From Candidatus Hadersleviella danica (lineage in GTDB: Bacteria > Chloroflexota > Anaerolineae > Promineifilales > Promineifilaceae), in the NCBI GenBank assembly GCA_016711405.1, contig JADJSZ010000004.1, forward strand, positions 62,001 through 126,000: DNA of 64,000 nucleotides, given 5' to 3'. The translations under genes were made by a program, and so were the position numbers. The notes below the pieces were generated by a model that was given only the letters and a program-made list of their open reading frames with translations, did not search any database and was not told the DNA's origin. Below, piece after piece: positions 1-8,688 of the stretch. Numbering within the stretch: the first letter of the stretch is position 1; each line of letters begins with the position of its first letter.

Positions 1-183
1 GGCGAGCGTGTGCCCATTTATCGCGCCAATTCAATTATGCGGGGGGTGGCTCTCCCAGCGGGGGTGCATGAGGTGGTGTTCACCTTTCGGCCGCTCGATT
101 TTTACGCAGGCGCGGCCGTGAGTGGGTTGGCTCTGTTGCTCTGTCTAGCGGGGTTGGTGTGGAGCGTGAGAAGTAAAAAGTAA
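1..183 (+). CDS. C-terminal end of a YfhO-like membrane protein (partial)
   Basis: The frame is open from the first base and stops at 181-183, giving 60 residues. The segment with PAGVHEVVFTFRP followed by a final hydrophobic helix (about residues 38-55) and a short basic tail matches the C-terminus of YfhO-type multi-pass membrane proteins, which end in a beta-rich lumenal piece and a last membrane helix. The rest of the gene lies outside the window. The last codons (RSKK-stop) are made of the AGTAAAAAG repeat that forms the hairpin arm downstream. Confidence 0.55.
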   Translation, partial: GERVPIYRANSIMRGVALPAGVHEVVFTFRPLDFYAGAAVSGLALLLCLAGLVWSVRSKK

Positions 184-240
184 AAGGTGAAAAGTGGGGC
201 AATGCGCCCACCTTTCACCTTTTACATTTCACCTTTCACT
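170..240. repeat. Intergenic hairpin with tandem-repeat arms (AGTAAAA/AGTGAAA type)
   Basis: The left arm (170-199) is a run of AGTAAAA and GGTGAAA words. The right arm (208-240) is their reverse complement (CACCTTT, CACTTTT). It sits between two convergent genes, overlaps the stop of the left one, and ends five bases from the stop of khpB. It probably works as a bidirectional terminator. Confidence 0.6.
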
Positions 241-244
241 TTAA

Positions 245-883
245 TTACCGACGGCCGCCCCGTTGGCCACCTTGTGGCGGCCGACGGTTACGGTTGTCTT
301 GGCGGTCAGCCCCATACGGCCGTTCATCCTGCTCAATAAACCCCTTGGGGAAGAGGCGCACCCGGCGCTCATCGCCAGTGCCCACGCTTTTGGTATAGAC
401 CCCCGCATGGCCGCGCAGAGCCATGTGAATCAGCCGCCGCTCGAAGGGGGGCATGGGTTCAAGGGTAATCGGCCGTTTTTGGGTCACAACTTTTTCAGCC
501 ATGCGCTCGGCTAGGCGCGAAAGTCCTTCTTGCCGCTTCTGCCGATACGCATCCACGTCTATCACAAAATCCACGCGCCGGTGCAACTGCTGGCTGGCCA
601 ACAAACGGCCGACATATTGCAAAGCGGCCAGCGTTTCCCCATTGCGGCCGACCAACCCTTGCACTTGCGGCCCTTCCACATTGAGCGCCACAACTTGGCG
701 GTCAAGGGCATCGTCTTCATCTGGTTCGGTATAGGTGGTCGTAATCGTCGCCTCGTACCCCATTTGCGCCAGCAAATCGGCCAGCAAGACTTGGGCTACT
801 TCTTCTTCTTCGACGAGTTCAGGGTCGGGCAGGTTATCGAGGTCGTCGAGGTCATCAAACTCATACTCTTGGGCTTGGGTCAT
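245..883 (-). CDS. khpB: KhpB/Jag RNA-binding protein (KH and R3H domains)
   Basis: 212 residues. An acidic N-terminal stretch (about 8-28) is followed by a KH domain with a GRNG loop at 79-82, then an R3H-like domain around 145-160 (PPFERRLIHMAL). The C-terminus is Gly/Arg-rich (QGGQRGGRR). In other bacteria KhpB (Jag, EloR) binds RNA and influences cell elongation and division. It lies just downstream of yidC, the standard position for this family. The N-terminal Jag domain of Firmicutes homologues is replaced here by the short acidic segment. Confidence 0.9.
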   Translation of the reverse strand: MTQAQEYEFDDLDDLDNLPDPELVEEEEVAQVLLADLLAQMGYEATITTTYTEPDEDDALDRQVVALNVEGPQVQGLVGRNGETLAALQYVGRLLASQQLHRRVDFVIDVDAYRQKRQEGLSRLAERMAEKVVTQKRPITLEPMPPFERRLIHMALRGHAGVYTKSVGTGDERRVRLFPKGFIEQDERPYGADRQDNRNRRPPQGGQRGGRR

Positions 884-940
884 ACAGGTATTCCTTCGGG
901 GTGATAACTGTTCTGGGGGAATGTGCTTTGGGGCAGATGG

Positions 941-1834
941 CTATTTATTCGACTTTTTTTTCTTTTTGTTTTTCTTGCCGCTGGGAGCATTGGGAAAATC
1001 GTCCGATTCCCCATCGTCGCTGGTCTCGGCCAGTTCGGCCGTCTCCTCGAGGAATACGGCGGCCGCTTTGGCTCGCTCCTCGCGCCGCGCCTCCGATTCC
1101 AACCGCACCTCGGCCATACTGCGACGCACAATCAGCCCCTGCACCACCCCAATAATGTTAGAAACAATAAAATAGATGGCCAACCCCGCATTAAATGACA
1201 TCGCAAAAAAGCCAAACATGATGGGCATGGTGTACAGCATGGATTGATTCATCTGCGCCATCGGGTTTTCTTCCGCCCCAGCCTTTTTCTTGCCATCATC
1301 TGGCTTCGGGGGGGGCATCAGCAGTTTTTGTTGGATGAACATCGAACCCGCCACCAAAACAGGCATGATGAGCAATGGGTCAGGCAAGGCCAAATTCATC
1401 CACAAAAAGGTGTTGCTAATGGGGAGCAAATTGGTCAAATCAATCGAGGCATACACCCGCTCGGTCATGGACAACAACGACTGGGGTGTCGAGTCCAGCA
1501 TGAGGTTGATAACCCGAAAAAGTGCAAAAAAGATGGGCATTTGCAACAACAACGGCAAACAGCCCATCAATGACTCCGTGGGGTTATAACCAACTTTTTG
1601 GAACTCTTCCTGCATTTTTTGCGGATTGTCCCGGTATTTTTTCTGAATCGCCTGAATTTGCGGTTGCATCTCTTGCATCCGCAAACTGGAGCGTTGCTGA
1701 CGCAAGTTCATGGGCAACATCAGCAAGCGGATGATGACCGTGAAGACAACGAGTGCCAGAATAAAGTTATTGCCCAACAATTGATAGAGCAAAACCATGC
1801 CGTTGAGCATTAAGTTGACGAACGCATCCCACAT
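941..1834 (-). CDS. yidC: YidC/Oxa1 membrane protein insertase
   Basis: 297 residues. It has the Oxa1/YidC core: a first helix with VVFTVIIRLLMLPM, a charged coiled hairpin (MQEMQPQIQAIQKKYRDNPQKMQEE), then GCLPLLLQMPIFFALFRVI and two further helices. The C-terminus is Lys-rich (KKNKKKKK), suited to ribosome contact. It inserts proteins into the cytoplasmic membrane alone or with SecYEG. The large periplasmic domain of Gram-negative YidC is absent, as in Gram-positive-type enzymes. The gene follows rpmH, rnpA, yidD and a PQQ-repeat lipoprotein on the same strand. Confidence 0.93.
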   Translation of the reverse strand: MWDAFVNLMLNGMVLLYQLLGNNFILALVVFTVIIRLLMLPMNLRQQRSSLRMQEMQPQIQAIQKKYRDNPQKMQEEFQKVGYNPTESLMGCLPLLLQMPIFFALFRVINLMLDSTPQSLLSMTERVYASIDLTNLLPISNTFLWMNLALPDPLLIMPVLVAGSMFIQQKLLMPPPKPDDGKKKAGAEENPMAQMNQSMLYTMPIMFGFFAMSFNAGLAIYFIVSNIIGVVQGLIVRRSMAEVRLESEARREERAKAAAVFLEETAELAETSDDGESDDFPNAPSGKKNKKKKKSNK

Positions 1835-1956
1835 GGGCTTACCTATTTAATGGTGAATTGTGAATGGTGAATGGGTGAATGGTTAACGCCACACCATCAG
1901 GATAATTAAATTTGGGGAATAACCTTAATTGATAGGAACGATTCCGCGCAAATTAC

Positions 1957-3135
1957 TTACTCAGTAGGGGGAGTAAAAGACCAAATTTTTGCCCCCGTTT
2001 GTAGATTGTATTGAATGATTTCAAAGATGTTGGTGTCGTTGAGAATCACCGCCACAACCAATGAATCACCTACTACCACAGGGGTGGCATGGATAGGAGC
2101 CTCGACTTGTACCTCGGCATCCCATGCGGGGCTACCATCGGCCGCGTTAAAAGCTGTGAGATAACCTTGGGGAATTTCAACACTGCTGGGGTCGGTGGAG
2201 GCAATATAGAGCACGCCATCCACCAAAACAGGTGCCGCTTGCACAGAGCCTGTCACTTTTTGCGCCCAAATGGGTTCGCCTGTATCAGCTTCCACGGCAT
2301 AAACATTGCCTTGGAGGTCGGTGTAATAAACGGTTTCGGCCGTGTACAGCGGTGCGCCCCAAATCCAATCTTCGGCCGTGGCCGTCCATACCTCGGTGCC
2401 CGTCGCCATCTCATAGGCGTGTAGCTTTTTGTCAAAGCTCCCCACATACACCAAATCCCCATTCACAACAGGCGAGCTGGCGTTGGCTCCCGAGAGCGTT
2501 TTGTCCCACACCAATTCGCCTGTGTCATGGTTTAGGGCGTAAATGTGCCGGTCTACCGAAGTGACAAAAATTAAATCATCTTTGTGGGCGGGCTGGCCCC
2601 AAATGGCATTGCCTGTTTGGAAAGCCCAAACCTTGCTCCCATCGTCTGCATTCAGTGCCACAATTTGGTTGTCGGATGTGCCTACAATGACCAAATCACC
2701 CACATAGAGGGGTTGGGCAAAGACACGGCCGCTCACAATATCATCCTTCACCCAACTCACTGTCGGGTTGCCACTGGCAACTTCATCTAAGGCGTAAATC
2801 GAGACGGTTAGCCCTGAGCTAAACAAGCCACCCGAGGAGCCATAATCGCCGATGATAATACGGCCGTCCTCAACCGCAGGGGGAGCATAAAATTGCACAG
2901 TGCCTTCGCCTGTATAACGCCACCCCTGTTGGCGAGCATCCATATCAACGGCCACAACGCCTGTGCCGTGCGCCACATAAACGCGCTCGCCCACGGCCGT
3001 TAGCCCCGGCCAATGCGCTTGGGTTGCACCCGAGCAACCAACGAGCAACAACCCAATCAGAGCCAATAAAAGCCAGCGAAGCCGCCGAGGAAATGGAGCA
3101 AAAGTAGTTCTAAGCGACAAGGTAAATCTCCGCAA
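1957..3135 (-). CDS. PQQ-repeat beta-propeller lipoprotein
   Basis: 392 residues. A basic N-terminus and hydrophobic helix end in a lipobox (LLVGC), so it is a lipoprotein. The rest is a chain of PQQ-like blades such as YVGDLVIVGTSDNQIVALNADDGSKVWAF and DDLIFVTSVDRHIYALNHDTGELVWD. The fold resembles BamB, but there is no outer-membrane assembly machinery here to support that role. It sits inside the usually compact yidD-yidC cluster on the same strand, which suggests cotranscription and perhaps a role in membrane or exported protein handling. That role is inference. Confidence 0.8.
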   Translation of the reverse strand: MRRFTLSLRTTFAPFPRRLRWLLLALIGLLLVGCSGATQAHWPGLTAVGERVYVAHGTGVVAVDMDARQQGWRYTGEGTVQFYAPPAVEDGRIIIGDYGSSGGLFSSGLTVSIYALDEVASGNPTVSWVKDDIVSGRVFAQPLYVGDLVIVGTSDNQIVALNADDGSKVWAFQTGNAIWGQPAHKDDLIFVTSVDRHIYALNHDTGELVWDKTLSGANASSPVVNGDLVYVGSFDKKLHAYEMATGTEVWTATAEDWIWGAPLYTAETVYYTDLQGNVYAVEADTGEPIWAQKVTGSVQAAPVLVDGVLYIASTDPSSVEIPQGYLTAFNAADGSPAWDAEVQVEAPIHATPVVVGDSLVVAVILNDTNIFEIIQYNLQTGAKIWSFTPPTE

Positions 3136-3219
3136 ATAGGCGGTGCAAAAAGCAAAAAGTGAAAAGCTAAAAGTCAGGCGCAGGGTGCATCGAACCTTTT
3201 ACTTTTCACTTTTCATGCT

Positions 3220-3429
3220 TCAAGGAACTGGGTCATATCCGCCGGGGGTAAATGGGTGACAACGGCCGACGCGCTTCACCGTGAGCCACCCCCCTTTGAG
3301 CAAGCCATATTTTTGGATGGCCTCATAACCATAATGGGAGCAGGTGGGGGTAAAGCGGCAACTGGGGGGGAAAAGCGGGGAAATAAACTTCTGGTAGAAG
3401 CGAATGAGAAGCAAAACGAAGTATTTCAT
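3220..3429 (-). CDS. yidD: Membrane protein insertion efficiency factor YidD
   Basis: Starting at the internal Met (MKYFVLLLIRFYQ) it is 69 residues. The family signature FYQKFISPLFPPSCRFTPTCS, then YGYEAIQKYG and RCHPFTPGGYDPVP, is intact, including the conserved cysteines. YidD is a small membrane-associated protein that helps YidC-dependent insertion. A longer start adds nine residues, but homologues begin at MK-hydrophobic. It lies between rnpA and yidC as in most bacteria. Confidence 0.92.
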   Translation of the reverse strand: MKYFVLLLIRFYQKFISPLFPPSCRFTPTCSHYGYEAIQKYGLLKGGWLTVKRVGRCHPFTPGGYDPVP

Positions 3430-3539
3430 GCCGTGACTGAGGGAAGCAAAAAACAAGTATGAAGCATGAAGATAGAAGTTATATCATACGACGAACTTCT
3501 TGCTTGCAATCCCTGTTTTTTCATCAACCTTTAAGCTAG

Positions 3540-3929
3540 TTATCGCTCAGCCATCAGTCGTTCTTCTGGGGCAAGCAATTTGGCTACGCGCAGGAGATGA
3601 AGCACGGCCGTTTCCACATCGCGAAAGCGGGCATCAGGGGTAGATGGCTTAGCCACAAACGAGCAATTACGCTCGGGCTTGATGGCTGGCAAATGCAACC
3701 GCACCGCCTCCCGCATGAGCCGCTTGGCGCGGTTGCGGCGCACCGCATTGCCCACCCGCTTATTGGCTGAAAATGCAAAACGGCTGTGTAGCTCCAAATG
3801 AACAGTGGCGGAAGGGTTTGTCTCTTGGGGAGAGACAATCAAAACGGCCAGCGCATGGGAAAAACGCTGGCCGTGGCGACGTAACCGCACAAAGTCACTT
3901 TTGCGACACAGCCGATAGGGTCGTTGCAT
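3540..3929 (-). CDS. rnpA: Ribonuclease P protein component
   Basis: 129 residues with the signature ANKRVGNAVRRNRAKRLMREA, the RNR motif that binds the catalytic RNA. It matures the 5' ends of tRNAs together with the RNase P RNA, which is not in this window. The start ATG at 3927-3929 shares one base with the TAA that would end the frame-corrected rpmH, so the two genes are translationally adjacent. Confidence 0.92.
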   Translation of the reverse strand: MQRPYRLCRKSDFVRLRRHGQRFSHALAVLIVSPQETNPSATVHLELHSRFAFSANKRVGNAVRRNRAKRLMREAVRLHLPAIKPERNCSFVAKPSTPDARFRDVETAVLHLLRVAKLLAPEERLMAER

Positions 3930-4176
3930 TAACGCAAATGTTTGCCACTGCGAACGATATTCACACCAGAAGCCTCGCGCACAGCACGATAGCTCACAGC
4001 ACGTGATGCGTTCCAGTTCAATTTCTTGGCATGGTTATTCATGGAGACCGTTAGTTCGTGGCGGCCTTTTGGCGGCGACGTGAGAACAACACGGCGGTGG
4101 CACTGCTCATGCGGCTACGAAAGCCATGAACACGCATCCGACGACGAATTTTGGGTTGGTAGGTACGTTTGCTCAT
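3929..4176 (-). CDS. rpmH: Ribosomal protein bL34, frameshifted
   Basis: From ATG 4174-4176 the frame reads MSKRTYQPKIRRRMRVHGFRS, the bL34 N-terminus, preceded by a GGAGG ribosome site. As written it stops at 4051 with RRRQKAATN (41 residues). Adding one A to the AAAA run gives RRRQKGRHELTVS, the expected bL34 C-terminus, then an unusual 37-residue extension (MNNHAKKLNWN...GKHLR) ending in a TAA that overlaps the rnpA start. An essential gene is unlikely to be broken, so I read this as a one-base homopolymer error. The extension is real only if that correction is right. Confidence 0.8.
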
Positions 4177-4275
4177 CTGTAAAATCCTCCAAAAAAAAAG
4201 GCTTTTCAGCCCTGTTTGCTAATGATTTCTAAACCTATCAAATACCCCGCAAATAACTTATACGGGCGACATAAA

Positions 4276-4281
4276 ATTATA
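4276..4281 (-). promoter_or_regulatory. Candidate -10 box of the rpmH operon
   Basis: A perfect TATAAT on the minus strand about 95 bases upstream of the rpmH start, in an AT-rich gap with no other gene. The nearest -35-like hexamer (TTGCTT, 4296-4301) is only 14 bases away, so the full promoter is uncertain. Confidence 0.4.
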
Positions 4282-4371
4282 CCCTCCCCCATGGCAAGCA
4301 AACTATTGGCGTTTTGACACAATAACGAGTATGCACTCCTCACCATGCTATTGGTTAATGTTCGGTGGGAG

Positions 4372-5103
4372 TTATCCCCCTACATTTTTCTGCATGACCA
4401 ACCGAAACCCTGTGCGGTGGTTTTTGCTGTTTAAGTCCAGACCCTCGCGTGCAAAAACGGTGGCCGTAACTTTGGTCATATCCCAAGAACCGCCGCGCAC
4501 GACAAACTTCATATCATCTGGCAAATCCGCCAAATTTTCACGGCCGTCTTCGGCATCATACGGGAGAGCGAACTCGTATGACCAACCCGTTCCCCACTTG
4601 CTACGTGTCCACTCATCCACATTGCCTGCTGTCCAATACCCCATACGGGCTGGCTCCATCAGGATACGCATCTATGGAGCTGTATCATCTAAAATAACAA
4701 GGCTCTTCGAAACATGGCATTTGTCCCTATCAAATTCATTGCCCCAAGGATAATTCCGTTTATCAGTACCTCGAGCCGCCTTTTCCCACTCTGCCTCACT
4801 CGGCAAAGAGACGGGCGAGCCAATTTGTTTAGTCACCCATGCGCTAAAGGCAATCGCATCGTGCCACGACACAAAAACGACAGGGTGTTTCTCTTTACCA
4901 ACGGGAATGCGCCCTTTTTTCCAATGTTCTGGTGGGGTGTGCCCTGCATCTTGCACAAATAAGGCATATTGGGCATTGGTGATAGGCGTTTTGGTTATCC
5001 AAAAAGTTGGTAAAGTATGGCGATGCACATTGGCTAAAAGGCCTTCATCAACCCCCATCCAAAACTCCCCAGCGGGGATTTCCACCCACTCGATATCTAA
5101 CAT
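4372..5103 (-). CDS. Formylglycine-generating-enzyme-like (FGE-sulfatase) domain protein, frameshifted
   Basis: The first part reads MLDIEWVEIPAGEFWMGVDEG and later PVSLPSEAEWEKAARGTD and YPWGNEFDRDKCHV, all classic FGE-sulfatase motifs. As written it stops at 4672. The adjacent frame then gives IDAYPDGASPYGVLD and the original frame resumes with AGNVDEWTRSKWG, FVVRGGSWD and RTGFRLVM. Two small compensating indels (near 4675 and 4630) restore the whole domain. FGE domains in bacteria can modify cysteines or serve as non-catalytic modules in signalling and conflict proteins. Its start overlaps the end of the EAD gene at a run of eight C, so the two may be one protein. Confidence 0.78.
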
Positions 5104-5477
5104 GGTGGGGGGGGAGATGTCGGGGAGGGTGGCACGGCCGCTTCTTTGACAACAGAAGTCGGTATTTCTGCGGCAGGGGGGGGAGTCACGGCCGTTAATT
5201 CTGCCCGAGTGGGCAAAAAAGCAACCTGCATAAATGGCAGATGCGTCTCAATCACTTCGCGCAAAAGCGACCAACTCGATAATCGTTCATACTTTTGCAG
5301 GTGCAAAATCAGTTCCCGCGCTTTGTCTTCAAGGGTGTCCCCTGCCAAATTGTCGTAAAACAAGCGCAATTCAGGCTGTTCACTTTCCAAATAAAAGCAG
5401 AGATTCTTCAAATCGGTCAGCGAACAGAGCCTAAGTTGGTTCAATAAAGCGACTTTATCAATGCGAGGAGTGTTCAT
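5097..5477 (-). CDS. Effector-associated domain (EAD7-like) protein with Pro-rich tail
   Basis: From MNTPRIDKVALLNQL the protein has about 85 helical residues with LTDLKNLCFYLE, FYDNLAG and DKARELILHLQKYERL. These match the EAD7-like death-domain-style adaptor (dL..LCF.L...y.nL.G..K..KARELi.yl...gRl). A Pro-rich linker (PPSPTSPPPPC) ends it 7 bases inside the FGE gene. One extra C in the eight-C tract would fuse the two into EAD-linker-FGE. EADs connect sensors to effectors in multi-component bacterial conflict systems. The upstream in-frame codons are intergenic GGATTGC repeats, so the start at 5477 is preferred. Confidence 0.68.
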   Translation of the reverse strand: MNTPRIDKVALLNQLRLCSLTDLKNLCFYLESEQPELRLFYDNLAGDTLEDKARELILHLQKYERLSSWSLLREVIETHLPFMQVAFLPTRAELTAVTPPPAAEIPTSVVKEAAVPPSPTSPPPPC

Positions 5478-5576
5478 GGGAATGGGGATTGCGGATTGCG
5501 GAATGGGGATTGCGGATTGAAGAAGCAACTGAGAGACTGAGAGACTGATAGACTAAAAGCTAATAGCTTACAGCTT

Positions 5577-6085
5577 CTAAAGAGCCTTAAACTGTTCAAA
5601 GGTCTCTTGGCAAGCGTGGCAAGTATAGATGGCTCGGCAAAGCGTGGAACCAAACGCATTTTGGAGGGTGGTCTGGGTGGAACCACAACGGGGGCAGGCC
5701 ACTGGCTCAAAAAAGGTGACGTTGATGTTGCCCCCATGCACGGCCGGGGGGGCTAACCCAAACGCCCGTAATTTTTCCCGCCCCTCGGCCGTAATCCAAT
5801 CGCTCGTCCACGGCGGGTAGAGGATGGTTTGCACGGCTCCCTCCGCGCCCAGTTCCGCCAGTTTCTCCACAATCAGCCGCTCCATCTCCAGCAAAGCGGG
5901 ACAACCGGCAAACGTGGGGGTCATGGTGACAGTTACACGGCCGTCCTCCCCCACCGCCACCCCCGCACATTTCCCATCTCTAGCAAAGAGACAACAGGAA
6001 TTTCAGGGTCTTTCACCTCTTCCAAAGCCTGCCAGATTTTGGCTTGTAGATTTTGTTTTTGATTTTGGATTTTGGAGACCGCTAC
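5577..6085 (-). CDS. paaD: Phenylacetyl-CoA epoxidase assembly protein PaaD, frameshifted
   Basis: The main frame (5577-5960) gives GRVTVTMTPTFAGCPALLEM, VHGGNINVTFFEPVACPRCGS and a second CxxC (TCHAC), the PaaD/MIP18-family fold with zinc-binding tail. The preceding frame supplies the missing N-terminus, IWQALEEVKDPEIPVVSLLEMG. A one-G deletion in the GGGGG near 5968 explains the break. PaaD is thought to help assemble the metal centre of the epoxidase. I found no convincing ATG in the open stretch up to 6085, so the start is undefined. It is the last gene of the paa run. Confidence 0.85.
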
Positions 6086-6109
6086 TCACTTTTCACTTTT
6101 CACTTTTAC

Positions 6110-6847
6110 TCACCACTCCGCCTCAGGGTCAAACCGCGCCACTTTTTGCATGTCGGCCAACAGTTCAGTCAGGTAAGGTGTGTGTTCGGTGCGGGGGGGA
6201 TGGAATTGGCCACGGCCGGGGATGTGCAAATTGGCTCCTTGCAAATGGGGCAACACCTGCGCCACCCACGCCCGGCGCACGTCGGCTGGGGCGGGCAACA
6301 TGCCCTCGCTGGCCAGCAACCGCTCATCGGCCACGGGGGCAAAGAGTTGGTCGGTGTACGACCACATCTCATCGAGGGCGGTTTGGAGGCGTTCGTGGCT
6401 TTCGGCCGTGCCCAACCCCAGCCGCGTCACCCATGCCGCGCTGTGGCGGTAATGGTAAATCTCTTCATTGCGGACTTTGGCCACCGCCTGTGCCAGCGGC
6501 TCATAGGTGCTGTGCTGGAGTGCATCCAGCAGAACCAACTCATACGCATCAAACAGGTATTGGCGAAGCATGGTAAACGCCCAATCGCCGCGAGGCAGTT
6601 CGAGCAGTTGCGCGTTGCGGTAATCGGCCGCTTCCCGAAAAAAGACAAGTTGGTCGGGGTCTTCTTCGGTCAGTTGGCAATATAAATCGAGCCACACTTT
6701 GGCATGGCCGAGTTCATCTTGAGCCACATTGGCAATGGCGATGTCTTCCTCCAAAATCGGTGCATGACCAATCCATTCGGAGTTGCGGTGCGCCAAAATG
6801 AGTTCATCATCCGCCATAGCGAGGAGTTTGTGTTTTAGGAGTTCCAT
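6110..6847 (-). CDS. paaC: Phenylacetyl-CoA epoxidase structural subunit PaaC
   Basis: 245 residues, the normal length for PaaC. It shows the ferritin-like four-helix pattern (DELILAHRNSEWIGHAPILEEDIAIANVAQDELGHA, KVRNEEIYHYRHSAAWVTRLG) and the C-terminal region HLQGANLHIPGRGQFHP. PaaC pairs with catalytic PaaA to form the core of the oxygenase that epoxidises phenylacetyl-CoA. It lies between the methyltransferase and paaD, all on the minus strand. Confidence 0.93.
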   Translation of the reverse strand: MELLKHKLLAMADDELILAHRNSEWIGHAPILEEDIAIANVAQDELGHAKVWLDLYCQLTEEDPDQLVFFREAADYRNAQLLELPRGDWAFTMLRQYLFDAYELVLLDALQHSTYEPLAQAVAKVRNEEIYHYRHSAAWVTRLGLGTAESHERLQTALDEMWSYTDQLFAPVADERLLASEGMLPAPADVRRAWVAQVLPHLQGANLHIPGRGQFHPPRTEHTPYLTELLADMQKVARFDPEAEW

Positions 6848-6874
6848 AAAAATACCAGCCCCTGAGCGCCTTGC

Positions 6875-8019
6875 TCATTGAACCTTCTCAAGCCACAGAC
6901 CCCCGCCCTCTTTTAGACATTCGGGCATATGCGCCTCTACCCATGCCCGATGCTCCCGTATCATCAGCGAGGTGAATAACAAAATTTGGAACGTCTCATT
7001 AAATTGCAAAAAGGCGCGCAAAATGTACTGCTCGTTCCAAAACATCCCCTTGGAAAGCCATTCGTAAGGGTATTCAAAGGGGAAAAAGACATCGTGAATA
7101 TGGATGATAACCCCTTTGGCCAAACGAGGAAACACCTCAAACAGCAAAAAATTGACATCGCTATCCAATTTGCTGACATGGGTCGAATCCACAAACAAAA
7201 TATCGTTGGCCTCTAATTGCTCGAAAATGGCCAAGGGCACCTCTTGCACAGGAGAGGGAATAATGGTCACGCGTTGTGGGTCGTCAGGTTTCAGAATGCT
7301 TAAGAGCAGTTCGGGGTATGGCTCGATAAAGGTCAGGTCAATGGCATGGCCAAAAAATTGCTCGTTCGTATCGGCCATCACCCCCGAAGACCAACCCGAA
7401 CCAATTTCGATGATGCGTTGGGGTTGGTAGGTGCGCATCATGGCATAGAGCAAGATGGCATCGGAGGGGGCAAAGGCGGTGTTTTGCGGCCGATAACGCC
7501 CTTGCGTCTCTGGTTTGTGGTTAGGCCACTCGTGGTAGAGCGATTGGAACTGTTGCAACAGTTGCCATTGCCGCTCGCGGTGTAGCTCAATGCCGGGAAT
7601 CACTTCAGGCAGGGCGGGGCGGGGCGGCCGATGTTTGGCCACTTGCTCGGCCGCTGGAATGACCGAGTAAAAATGCCCCGCAGGCACAAACTCTGGTGAC
7701 AATTTACCTGTGGCAGGGGCGCGTTTCTGAAGCGCAAGGAGCCCTTGCCAAACAAAAAGTTTGAGCGATACCAATTTATTCGACGGCCGTTTCCCTTTCA
7801 GACTGTGGTATTCCGCTGAACTTAAAAACCCTTCAATAAAAGTTAAGCGGCTCATCCCTGAGGCCAAAGCGTGCAGATGGATTTGCTTACCGCCACATCG
7901 GGCGACCGTTGTAAAATGGTGCGGTAACAATCCTCCACCAATGCCTCATCCGACCGCCTGAAACGCACATACAGCGCGTACAACGGCCGACCCATTCTTC
8001 TCGTCCAGTGAGGTTTCAT
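6875..8019 (-). CDS. Class I methyltransferase with N-terminal DUF4214-like segment, frameshifted
   Basis: The C-terminal two thirds is a Rossmann methyltransferase: RIIEIGSGWSSGVMAD is the SAM-binding motif I, DLTFIEPYP the acidic motif II, NDILFVDSTHVSK motif IV. The N-terminal part (DEALVEDCYRTILQRSPD, then ALASGMSRLTFIEGFLSSAEY) matches DUF4214, but a one-base shift near 7885 separates the pieces. The ATG at 8017-8019 (MKPHWTRRMGRPL) opens the upstream frame. The substrate is unknown; such proteins are common in polysaccharide or glycan loci. Its place inside the paa genes is odd. Confidence 0.7.
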
Positions 8020-8071
8020 ATAAAGGAAGGGGTGGAAAATGGAAGGGAAAGGTGAAAGGTCAAGCCCCAGC

Positions 8072-8608
8072 TTACGGCTTACGGCTTACAGCTTTACGAG
8101 AGCCGACAAAGCCATAGTAGCTTTGCTGGCGATAGGTCTTGTCTTCGGCGGGGGCAAACCAACTCGCGGCCGTTTCCTCCCCCTCGGGGCTGGCCGTAAT
8201 TTCGCTGGCAGGAATCACCCACCATGCAAACACATCCTCGCCCCCAAATTGGGGAATGGCTTGCGCCAAGGCGTGAGCGGCCGACTCGGCCGTCACTTCC
8301 CCCACATGGCGCACAAAAACCATCGTGCGCCGTTGGTTGTCCTTGGTAAAAATCAAATACCGTTGGGGGTCGGCCGTGCTTTCCTCGGCGATGGGCGGAT
8401 TGGCGGCCAATTCCTCGGCCGTGCGCGAATAGATGGCACTCTCGCGAACCACCCACAGGCTGACAGCACTCGGCCGTCGCACAAACACATGCCGGGCGTT
8501 TAACAACGCCATCTCGGCATCGGCCGCATGAACGGAACCCACCGCCTCATGCACCTTGCGCTCATTGTCTTGCTTAAATACCTCGTAACGAGGCCATTGT
8601 GTATCCAT
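8072..8608 (-). CDS. paaB: Phenylacetyl-CoA epoxidase subunit PaaB, double-length
   Basis: The first 65 residues (WPRYEVFKQDNERKVHEAVGSVHAADAEMALLNARHVFVRRP) are a standard PaaB domain. After a linker a second divergent copy follows (QRYLIFTKDNQRRTMVFVRHVGEVTAESAAHALAQAI...FAWWVIPASEI). At 178 residues it is about twice the usual PaaB (roughly 95). PaaB bridges PaaAC heterodimers in the complex. Two fused domains could change the oligomer arrangement; this is inference. It follows paaA with an 80-base gap. Confidence 0.88.
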   Translation of the reverse strand: MDTQWPRYEVFKQDNERKVHEAVGSVHAADAEMALLNARHVFVRRPSAVSLWVVRESAIYSRTAEELAANPPIAEESTADPQRYLIFTKDNQRRTMVFVRHVGEVTAESAAHALAQAIPQFGGEDVFAWWVIPASEITASPEGEETAASWFAPAEDKTYRQQSYYGFVGSRKAVSRKP

Positions 8609-8688
8609 AACAGGTTCGTAGTAACGGAAGTGAGGACTGGGGATTGCGGATTGCGCCGTTGTCCCTTCTCACTTTTCACTTTTTACCT

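Noticed and set aside
245..904. Long plus-strand frames opposite khpB and yidC
   Set aside because: They have low-complexity composition, no ribosome sites and no family motifs, and lie opposite well-supported genes.
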